Shown one piece after another: positions 26,378 through 37,100 of a stretch of 64,000 nucleotides of DNA. Position numbers and translations under genes: made by a program. The stretch is from Tetranychus cinnabarinus. Its lineage: Eukaryota; Arthropoda; Arachnida; Trombidiformes; Tetranychidae. The notes beneath the pieces were generated by a model. It saw only the letters and a program-made list of their open reading frames with translations. It searched no databases and was not told where the DNA came from. The stretch covers positions 19,964,001 to 20,028,000 of the forward strand of contig WHVY01000001.1 of NCBI GenBank assembly GCA_022266195.1, written 5' to 3'. How positions within the stretch are numbered: the stretch's first letter is position 1; each line of letters opens with the position of its first letter.

Positions 26378-26531
26378 GAGCCTAAGTATGGACCCAGATC
26401 CGAAAAATTGGACAACAACGGACGTAGAATCATATATCAAAGAAATAGGTTTTCCAGATCAAGCACATCTTTTCAAAGAACAATTGATTGACGGCCGTTC
26501 TCTTCTTCTTTTAAGACGAGTTGATGAATAG
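26378..26531 (+). pseudogene. Truncated SAM-domain exon (SAMD1/atherin-like)
   Basis: After a T-rich acceptor (TTTTTTATTAG, ending 26377), ATG at 26388 opens 47 codons. These read W..TDVESYIKEIGFPDQAHLF, then KEQLIDGRSLLLLRR and a TAG at 26529. This is the first two thirds of a SAM domain. The GFP[DE]QA..F.EQ.IDG.SLLL signature is closest to atherin/SAMD1- and SAMD13-type domains. The remaining helix (expected VL.GL..KLGPALKI) is missing because the frame enters antisense NFS1-derived sequence at about 26527. The exon sits in the gap of the NFS1 pseudogene, on the opposite strand. It is most likely a captured exon fragment; whether it is expressed is unknown. Confidence 0.65.
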
Positions 26532-26860
26532 CGTCCAATAGAACTAGAGAGTCAATAGGTAATGTTGCTTGAACATCAAGATCAGTGGACCCCATCAGTA
26601 TAAAAGCCTCGATTGGAAAGTTTTCTTGAATAATCCTAAAAAATACAAAAAATAGTTAATAAACAAAAATCTATACTGAATAAATTTAGATTTAAGGAAT
26701 GTTTTTAAACTTGCCGTCGTTACTTGAAGCAATTTTGTCGCGTTTGAAATTTTTAATCAATAACTGTGGCGATTACCATCACAGGTAACAACAGCTCTTT
26801 CATCGACTGAATCAAGAGTAGTTAAAGAACCTTGAGACGAATTAGTTGACATTATTTTAA
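26527..26860 (-). pseudogene. Decayed copy of the NFS1 5' end, intron included
   Basis: Matches NFS1 from about 29715 to 29992. It covers the start of exon 2, the whole short intron and exon 1, including a start codon at 26852. The retained intron shows a DNA-level duplication rather than a retrocopy. The donor is mutated (GGTAAGT to GGCAAGT). About 1 kb of NFS1 coding sequence between the two remnants is absent. Confidence 0.8.
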
Positions 26861-27629
26861 AAACAAAAAAACCAAGTAATGAAAAAAAATGAAACAATAT
26901 TAAAAACAAGAAGCGCAAGATGAGTTCATAGAAAGTGTACTTACGATGTTTATGTTTTTAATGTTTTGAGGACATTTCATTTGGACATTTTATTTGCAAG
27001 TTTTGTAAAAGTATCGATACTTTGCTTTCGATTATACTTAATACTTTAAATTAAGTACTGGATACCAAAAATGCATAATTTGATGAAATTATCAGGCGAA
27101 GAATAACAGAATTGAAAAAAATTTGGCTTATTACATTTTACAAATAAAGGTAATGATTAGAATTTTAATAAGTGATTATATGGACTTCAAGCTTCCGATT
27201 GATGTTAATTGTTTCCAATTATTGGTTGTCATTCACAATCAACAATTCAAGACTGTTAAAAGTTGCGAAAAAAGGTGATTCAATCAAACCATATTTTACC
27301 ATATTAATTGATCGTTGAAATTAAATTACTGTCAGAGGTTTAACTGGTTTACCTAATATTCACAGTAATAGCTCTGCTCTAGCAATAATTATAAATATAT
27401 TAATAGCTGTTATAGTGGTTGTTGTTGAGGTTAAGGTTTGTCAAACTGAAGTTCAGTTTCTTTAGCTCATAATAAATGTATTCCCATGTGATTTCTGTTC
27501 AATTTAAGGTGAGTCTAATAATGATTATGATGATGATGATGAGTGGATGAACCAATGAAGTAAATAGCCTCAGGCCTTAGGCCATTTACCGTGAAATAGC
27601 AGAAAAAGAACAGCAAAATTAGAAAGTTT

Positions 27630-27659
27630 TATAACCTGTTGATCGCTGCAAGCTAACTT
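27630..27659. repeat. 30-base direct repeat, copy B
   Basis: Exact partner of 25917-25946, lying 3' of the intact NFS1 gene. The flanking sequences diverge immediately outside the 30 bases. Confidence 0.85.
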
Positions 27660-28361
27660 CAAGCTCCTTGTAAGTGTTTCATTTGTTTTTTGTTTCTTTT
27701 CAATCATCCCAACTTTCAAATGAACTTTCTTGAGCTTTCTCGGTTCTTCTCATGATTACAAAAATATTATCAAATGATATCCCTTTGTTTTTTATTTTAC
27801 TTTTATCTTTTTTTCATTTGGTGATAATTATCTAAAATTATGAAGACCTCCTGAGGCAAACTATTGTATAGTCGATATTTATCAATGCCAATTTTATCAA
27901 TCAAATCAACTTGTCAATCGCAAGCAATTCAACTTTTGTTGTTGATTAAAACAGTCGACTTGATAAGTTTACTGATATTTTCAATTTGGCATTTAGCGTT
28001 TGGTTTAGGAGTAAATATAAGAATAAGATTCAGTTGATTTTCGAAGGATTCAGTTGCATATTCAAAGCCAATTTTCTTTGTCGCCTAGACAATTGAAGTT
28101 CCAATAATATACTCATGGGTCATTAGATAATGGGCAAGAAAAAGTTGAGGGAAGATAAAAAGGTCACTAGACTTGGCAATCACAACAAAAATAGAAACCG
28201 ATTATGTTAGTCCCAAAAAGCATTTCAAGTTTTCAATTTAAGTTATATTTAAGAGCTAACATTTAAGCCTAGAACCAGTTTCGTAGTTAAATCAATGTAT
28301 CATCATAAGGTGTCAAATATTGGTGGCGCAACATTTAATAAATAGATTCAAATTGACTGAG
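27660..28361. other. Intergenic, 3' flank of NFS1
   Basis: AT-rich sequence of about 700 bases between the direct repeat and the NFS1 poly(A) signal, with no gene seen. Confidence 0.4.
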
Positions 28362-28367
28362 TTTATT
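28362..28367 (-). terminator. Poly(A) signal of NFS1
   Basis: TTTATT on the plus strand (AATAAA on the minus strand), about 210 bases past the NFS1 stop codon. Confidence 0.45.
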
Positions 28368-28573
28368 ATTTAATTTCTGTAACATGCTTTAATTCATTTA
28401 CATTTATTGAATTTAAATTTCTTTAAATGACGAGACAATACTAATGGGGCGATGGTTTACAATCAATTTGTCCAATTTGTTCAACAATTCGGACTCAATT
28501 AGTATTTCTTTACAAGAATTCTATAGATTTGAATTTTTTTAAAGTTCAAATAAGGATTGTATGTACTGAAAGA

Positions 28574-29992
28574 TTAATGTTGTGTCCATTGAATAGACTT
28601 TATGTCGATTCCGTCTTGCAACATTTCCCACAAAGGACTCATATCTCGTAATCTTTGAACATGCTGGATACACCTTTCAACAGTGAAATCGATTTCGGCT
28701 TCAGTAGTAAATCGACCGATACCAAAGCGAATAGATGAATGAGCCAAATCTTCTTCTGCTCCGATAGCTCGTAAAACATAGGAAGGCTCTAATGATGCTG
28801 ATGTACAAGCTGAGCCTGAAGAAAGTGAAATTTCTTTTAAGGCTACTAATAGACTTTCTCCTTCAACACAAGAAAAGGACATATTCACACAACCGGGATA
28901 ACTACGCTCACGATCTCCATTTATAATGACTTCTGGGATATTTTCCGTTATCTTATTCACCAGTCTTTCTGAAAGCTTGCTGATGTATTCATGATCATAT
29001 TCAAGTTCTTGGGCAGCAATTTTACAAGCAGATCCTAGGCCAACAGCTAATAAAGTAGGTACTGTACCACTGCGCAATCCTCTTTCTTGACCACCACCAC
29101 TTTGCAAGGCCTCAACTCGAACTCTCGGTCTACGACGAACAAAAAGAGCTCCGATCCCTTTAGGACCATATAATTTATGGCCACTTATTGACATCAAGTC
29201 AATATTCATACTTTCAACATTTAATGGAATTTTGCCAACTGCTTGGGCTGCATCTGTGTGGAAAAAGACTTTGTTTTTACGACAAATAGCACCGATTTCG
29301 TTTATTGGTTGTATCACACCGATCTCATTGTTAACGGTCATTATAGAAACTAAAAGAGTATCCTTATTTATGGCCGCTTCCAAATCTTTTAAATCGATTA
29401 TACCAGACTGTTGAACTGGTAAATAAGTAATACTGAATCCATTATTTTCCAAATAACGACATGAATCCAAAACGCATTTGTGTTCAATTTGAGTGGTTAT
29501 AATGTGATTCCTTTTATCTTTATAGAAATTTGCAACTCCTTTAATCGCAAGATTATTTGACTCGGTTGCTCCTGATGTGAAAACTATTTCCTTGGGATCT
29601 GCACCAATCAAGTTAGCAATATGGGCTCGAGACTCTTCAACTGCTTTTTCACTCTCCCAACCATAGGCATGAGTCCTAGAATGAGGATTTCCATAATAAG
29701 ATGTCATGTATGGTAACATGGCATCTAGAACTCGAGGATCAATAGGTGATGTTGCTTGAACATCGAGATATAAAGGTCTCAATTGAGGAGTTTTCTTAGA
29801 TGATCCTAAAAAAATAAATAATGAAATGGTTAATCAACAAAATTCTTCAACTGAATAGATTTGAAGCAATGTTTTAAACTTACCATCGGTACTTGAAGCA
29901 CTTGCGTCTCGTTTGAAATTGTTATTCAATCCATATAAGTGTGGTGATAAGAACTTCGATGTTAATGATCTTGATAGTTTGTTCAAAGACAT
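28574..29992 (-). CDS. NFS1: Mitochondrial cysteine desulfurase
   Basis: Two exons (29992-29884 and 29805-28574, joined in phase 1) give 446 aa, close to animal NFS1. Exon 1 encodes an Arg/Ser/Leu-rich, acid-free N-terminus (MSLNKLSRSLTSKFLSPH), typical of a mitochondrial presequence. The mature enzyme starts at LRPLYLDVQATSPIDPRVLD. Family landmarks are present: YGNPHSRTHAYGWE, FTSGATESNN, the cofactor-site EHK, the HTDAAQ aspartate and the PLP lysine in SGHKLYGPKG. The catalytic cysteine loop is SSGSACTSASLEPSY, with HSSIRFGIGRFTT after it and the conserved C-terminus WTQH. The enzyme takes sulfur from L-cysteine for Fe-S cluster assembly on ISCU with LYRM4/ISD11 and frataxin. A decayed partial duplicate lies about 2 kb beyond its 3' end. 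Confidence 0.97.
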
Positions 29993-31163
29993 ATTTAAAT
30001 GTTTCTTTCAACGATTTAAAAATGAAGTTGTACACCTGTGAAACTTTGATTTGAAATTTAAACCAATGAGCCCATTGATGACAAGATAAATCACAAAATC
30101 TGAAAATTATAAGATCATTTAGTTGAAATCAACAAACAGAGGAAAAATAAATAAAAAAGAGTGAAGCGATAATTTAATGTAAAGAGGTGAAAGATGGATC
30201 AGGAAATAAAAATAAACACAAATTACTTACGAAATTGACAGCAAGAATGAAAAACAACAGTAAACTCTACAGCTTTAATATAAGCAGCAAATTCTTTCAG
30301 TAAACAATAAATAAAATCAACAATTAAATAAATAGGATTGTCGATTGAAACCACAAAAAATTTTGTCACCGATGATTATGTTCATAAAAGCAAAATAGAA
30401 CGTAAATGAATTGCATCATGAACATGTGATACCAGCTAGACCGATAGATCGATAGTCTCATTCGATTACTTCCCTTGTAGACTTCACTTCGCTCAGACTT
30501 ACTAAACTTACATTGGATCGTTTGAACTCTTGCGAACTCACAACGAATATGCTTTTAATTAGCAGTGAGTACGGTGATTAGGTGCGATTAAGAATCAATT
30601 ATTCGTTCTGATATTTCCATTTCAAAGATGGCGGTTTGCAGATAGTTCTCTGAATTGGGCATGTCTAAGCATGTTTCATCCTGAATCCTGAAGAGGAGAG
30701 TTTTCATTAAATTTTTTGTCTTCAGTAAAGTAACTTAATTCCAATTTTTTCCTTTTTGATATTATATTGATTTACTTTTTGATTGTTGTTTATTTTGTGG
30801 CAACAATTTTCTACATTTATTTTTCCAATGTAGTCTAGAATCAAGTTATCTATTACTGTTTACCAGTATTGTCCTACATCAAGGTCAACAATTATCATCA
30901 TTTCGTTTTGTTTTTGTTTGTTTTGATTTTGTTGTTTTTTTGTTATATTATATTTTTGTTCTTGTTGTTTTTGTATTCTTTTATATCTATCACTATTCCA
31001 TTGCTTCGAAAGTATTTTTCGTCTCTCTATTTTTTTGCAAATCTACAGTAATACCTGGATACAACCTGAAAGGTCACAAATTAATTTATGCAAAAATAGG
31101 AAAGGTTAACTGTTTTTACTTGTGCAATCTTATATTATTATCTGCTTAGTGTACAAACGAGAA
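29993..31163. promoter_or_regulatory. Head-to-head promoter region of NFS1 and the IP3 receptor gene
   Basis: Divergent spacer of about 1.2 kb. Near 30443-30458 are two close CGATAG strings (ACCGATAGATCGATAG), similar to DREF/BEAF-type elements at housekeeping promoters in Drosophila. A T-rich stretch with an acceptor-like CTGCTTAG ends at 31149, so a 5' UTR intron of the receptor gene is plausible. No TATA box is obvious. Confidence 0.35.
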
Positions 31164-34100
31164 ATGGAGCCAACCAGTCCATCATCATTATACCACCAGC
31201 AACATTACCAACAACAAGTTTCCTACCATGGTTATTCTCACGTTCAACAAAGTTCTCATCAAACTCAACACCATCATCCTTTCTCACCAAATCCATCTTC
31301 ACCACAATCAACTAATTCTTCACAAATTCAAACCACCATTGGTGACTCTCCTGTGCGTATCGGTGATACCATTGCTCTTTTTGTGGCTCAAGGTAAATTT
31401 CAAGGTTTTTTAACTACTCTTGATTCAGTGGATGAAAGAGCTGCTGTTACCTGTGATGGTAATCTAACTGAGACGCCATCCAAGATGAGGGATTATCTCT
31501 ATCGTATTTGTATTGCTGGTAAACATGAGGCTCAACAAGATTATCAAGAGGCTCGACTACGTGATTCCAGTAATGAAAATAAGCTAAACAAATTGAAAGC
31601 CTTTGCAACAGAGGAAAAACGTTTAAATGAGGCAGAAAATCGAGCTCAAAGAGGGGAAATTTTACATTATGGTGATGTTATACAATTGTTAAACATTAAA
31701 AACAATAAATATGTTACTGCATTTACAAAAATTCCTGCTCAACTAGATCCTTCTGCTTGGAGAGTTTCTCTGGATCGTGATGGAAATGACAATTCACATT
31801 TCCGTGTTACAGATTGTCTCAAATTTCGAGGTAACGGTGAACAGGTAACTTATGGGGATGAAATTTTTCTCGTTTCTGTGTCAGCAGGTCAACGTCTTCA
31901 TGCTTCCAACAGAGAACATACCGATCACAAGGGTTGCTTTGAGGTCAACATTCACAATGCCTTAACAAGTTGGAAAATCCTTCTCTACTTAGATTACAGA
32001 GAAAATTTAGAAGGCTACCTGAAAGCCGGTGATGTTTTCCGTCTGTTTCACTCTGAATCAGCTCGATATTTAACCCTAGACGATCTAGAAGAAACAGGAA
32101 ATAATGGTAAAAAGGTTGTATCACAAAAAGTGTTCCTTAGATATACCGCAAGAACGGAAGCAACGTCCGCAACTAGCTCTAAAGCTCTGTGGGAAGTTGA
32201 AATCCGTCAAGGTGAAGTGCCTCGAGGTGGATTAGCTCATTGGGACTCAACTATCCGATTCAAACATTTATCAACTGGTAAATATCTTGGACTAGCTCCT
32301 GATCCTACCGCTGAACCAGATTCAAATCAATGGTATCTTGTTCCATCGTCAACATATGATGATAAAATTGAATTTCGCCTTCATCCAACTCGGGAAGTGA
32401 ATATTGGTGATTGTGTTCCACATAAGTCTTTTGTTAGAATCCATAATCAACCAACCCGTACTTGGTTACATCATACAAATGACTTCTTCGATGAAAATCA
32501 AAAGAAAGAGAAAGAGCAAGTTGTTCTCTACATGTCTAAAGTAATTGCAAAGCAAAAAAATGGAAATAAAGAGGTTTTCCAGATAATTCCAGTTTCATTC
32601 TCAGAAGTTCGTGATCTTGATTTTGTCAACGATGCTCATCGTTTCCTGAAAACAGCTGTAGAAAAATTGAAAGATCATTCCTTGTCTACTGCCGAAAGAA
32701 AAGTTCTTAAATCACTGCTTTTTGATTTAATGTTTTTTATCATTAACCAACCCAAAGATGAGTCAAAACCACAGCCACCAAGCACCTCATCGGTTATACC
32801 TGACCGAGACAGACAAAAGCTGGTGCGAGAACAAAAGCTTTTACAGATTATTTTTGAGCTTTTAGCTGCTCCGTTTGTTAAAAAAGATTCAATCCCTGAC
32901 GACCCGGAGTACAATCGATATTTAGTTGAAATACTTCGCTATGCATACCGTATTCTTCAATTAAGTCAAAAAGATTATCGTAAAAATCAGGTGGAAATAA
33001 GTAAAAAATTTAGTTTCATAATTGGTCAAGTGGAGCATAAACAGACAGAAGAATCAGCTTTGGAAACCATAACAGTGTTGATCCAGGGTAATACTCAGTT
33101 TATGGAAGGTTTTGTTGGTGAAAATGAAATTAAATTATTTATATCACTTCTTAAAACACCCAAAGAAACCAAAAAAGAGAGTAAATCAAATATATTAGAT
33201 TTACTGAAAAACCTATGTGTCTGTGATGGTGAATCTGTCAAAACCCAAGAAAGTTTTTGTAAATGTTTGCTCTTTGAAAATCAAGATGCTTTGATCCACA
33301 CTAAAATGGAGAACAATGAAGTCTACCTGTATCCAGATTCATCTCGTCCTGAATCAAAAATATCTCTCAAACAGTTGGTTTCCGATGCTAGAAGATCAAA
33401 TCATGGAGAATCCAATGCTGAACAAATGCTTAAATACTATTGCAATCAATTGGATTTGTTTTGTGCCATGTGTTTCAAAAGACAATATGACGCCATTGGA
33501 TATTTAAAAGATACAGAGAAACTAAGTATTGAATTGATTCATCAATGTATGGTTGACGAAGATTTACCGATAGAGTTGAGGGCAGTTTTTTGCCGTCTAA
33601 TGCTTCATCTTCACGTCGATTGTAAGCCCAATGTAATGATACAACCAATCGAGTATGCTCGCGTTTGGGCTGATATACCGACACCCGAAGAGTTTGACAG
33701 TTACGATATTGTTGAAGCTAAATTAAAGGTTGGAGCTGATGGGGCTCGTAAAGAGACTCAAAATGCATTGGCAAATACTATTAATTTTGTTGAAAATTAT
33801 CTTAAAATGGTTGGACAAGGAAATAAAGATTACATTAACAACTTAACCCTTGAAGTAATGAAATTGGTACGAAATTTAATGCTTTTTGGATTTTTTAATT
33901 TCAAAAAGTTGATTAATTTAAACAAAACAATATTGGATATTTTGAAAAAATCAGAGAAACTTGATGAACCAGATGAAAAGAATGAAAGTATTCCGAAAGG
34001 TTTAAGGGTAGTTGTCGAGAAAAAGATGGCAGAACATAAACAAGCACAAAGCATATCAAAGCCACCGTTAGGATCATTAGGATTAGGACCATCCATGGAC

Positions 34101-37100
34101 ATAAGGTTAAACATCATAGAGATATTAAATTTTATTTATGACATACGACTGGACTATCGGATAACATATATTTTGGTCCATTTTAAGGATCAAAGCCAAA
34201 ACTTGTCTACACCGTTGAAAATATCCTCCGAAGATGTTGAAGCTATATTTGAAGATTCAAAGACTAACCTTGATGGATCAATGGGTTTCATATCAGTCAA
34301 AATATTATTAAGTTTCATCATTAACTCCATGGCTTACTCATTAGTGTCTGGAGCAATGAAATTGTTGATAAGGGAATTTAAACAAAGAAAAGAGTTTCTC
34401 AATGCTTTGCGGCAAGTGCAATTGTTGATTAAAAAAGAGGATGTTCAAATTTATGAATATTTTCGCAAAGCTTTGGAAATTTTGAAGGAATACGTTGAAG
34501 AATCGGAAACTTGGGTTTACACCAAATCAAAAAGAGACGATGAAGATAAAATAAAGTCTGGTTTACGTGATGAAGATCGTGATTTACCGTCACCTCCTTC
34601 CGGAATACCCAATTATCCTTTACTCATTGGTTCAAGCAAATCAAATTCACTTCTCCAAATCGATATTAAAGACGAACAGATAAAAAGGTATAATCGGGTT
34701 GACATAATTCTGCGAACTCTATCTTACTGTTGCCGTGATAGATCAACCAATAAAGCCAAGAAATTAGAGCAAAGTCTACTCCAATCAAGAGGATTGGTAA
34801 AGATTCTAGTCGATTTGTTGTCAATTAATTATGACGAGGTAATTAGAGCTGAAAAAGAGAGGAAAGAAAAAGCTATTTACTAGAATTTTCTCTCTCTCTT
34901 TCTGATTCCATCATCATTTTTCCACCACTATCAACACCACCATTATCATAATATGTATTAATTATTACATATTTGATGACATAACTTTTCCTTTCCCTTG
35001 ACTTTATCCATTTTTCAATCTAATTTACTTTTTGTTTTCTTCCTTTTCTTCCTCTTCTGTCAACCCTTAAACAGAATGATCATCACATAAAGAAAATCTT
35101 TGAACGAACACATGAACTCTTACAAGACTTTTGTTTCAATAATCCAACCAATCAAGAGGAGCTTTATGAACACTATGAAAGATTTCTCAAGCCAGAGGTA
35201 ATCAAATTAACTCGTTGATGAGAATAAATTTTGTTTCCTTTAATCTTTACCATATCATGTTTATATAATTGTTCAATCCTGTTTTTCTCCTTTTCCTTTC
35301 TTTCCTGTTGCTTTCACAAAATAATAACCTTTTTCTTACATTGTTTTTTACCTCCACAGAAACTTGAGATGCAAACTTTAATGAGCATTTTCGTTAACAA
35401 TGAGAAACTGTGCAATGAAATTAACGAAGAGGCAATTAGAAAATGTGTCAATTTTATTATTTCTCAAGGCAAAAAAACATATTTCCTTGATTTCCTGTTA
35501 ACTATTGTTAAATCCGAAGGAAAAGCTTTGCCCAATGTGCAAGCCAAAATTTTGAATGAACTCAAATTTCACAAGGAGGACATTTTTGACTGGGATGGAG
35601 GTGAAAAAATACGAGAATTAATGAGATCAATGATGTCTACGAAAGCGGATAAAGAAGGTGAATTATGGTTTCACATTAAACTAATAGACTTATTGGCTGC
35701 CTGTACAGAGGGTAAAAACAAAAACAATGAGAAAGATTGTGCTGGATTATGTCCATTTGATTATATTGCTCACATCATTGAGGACAACAATTGTACACCG
35801 CGAGTTAAAGAAGCTTATTGTCGATTGTTGACCAACTCGTATATTGAGACGGAAATTCACCAAGAAGAGATTAGCCGTTCATCTAAAATGTCCAAATTGA
35901 TTGGTAATTTAATTGATGATATTAGGAAAACATTGACCGAAGTAACTGAACCCAAATCAACGTTGGATCATGAGTGGACTTCTTACTTTTCTCGTGGATT
36001 TCTTTACATGATTAGAGCTTTTATAACTTCATCAAATGCTGCAAGTGTAAGTTAATTTGCACAATTTAACGCAAAGTTTATGTTATTAAGATTAATTTCT
36101 TACATTTATGAAAAATAATGTCTTTCCATTTCCTTTTTTATTTTATACATTTTTTCACAGTCAGCAGAAACCATCAAAAACTTGGGAGAATTAGTTAATC
36201 AAAGATTCATTGTGCCGGAGAATATTGAGCAAAAGTTGAAGAAAGAAATTCGTGAAACCATGGAAATATTGTCTAAATTAGGGGACAGAAGCGCATCTTT
36301 AAATGTAGATGTTGCTAAATTTGCATCTGCTTGGCAGAAAAAATTAGGCAAGTCTTTGATCTTAATAACCATTTTTGATTGAGACTTCAATTTTACTTGA
36401 CAAAACATTAATCATTTTCTTGTCTCCTTATTTAGCTCGAGAAACATCTCATTCCGAGTCTGATCAACAGCGAGCTAATTTACCGAAAGAACCTCCAAAG
36501 GTTCAAATAAGTTCAGCACCTAATGAAAAAAACAATCAACTATCAACTAATGATGAAACTAAAACTCCACCGACACCTCCAGCTCGTAAGCGACCGCCTC
36601 GTCTTCAATTAAATGGAACTGAATCAACATCTTCTTCATCAAGTGATCTACCATTACTGTCCCAGCAACATTATCAACAACAGCAGGAAACAAGTGATCA
36701 ATTCAATCTACCTTTATCTTCATCTCTGAAAGATGACATTGTTCAATCAAATTGGAAAAATTTAATAGATGAACAAAGAACCGAGTTAGAGCCTAAAATT
36801 AAAGCTGAATTATCCGTATTGATTGATGTCTTCTATCAACCTGCGGCTCTATTTCCTATTGATACTCAAATGCATCATAAACTGTTCTCAGGCCTTTTCA
36901 TTAGTCATCTTATTCAACATATCTTAGCTCTTGTTATGTATGGAACCAAAGAACAAATTAAAACTGATGAAAAAGTCATCATACAGACTTTACAAATTTT
37001 AACAGAGCTTGTCATTGATGATAAAACGAATCAGGTAAATATTGTTACACATTCATTTGTCTTTCATCTTTTCAATCTATCGCTAAAATCATCCCTTAAT

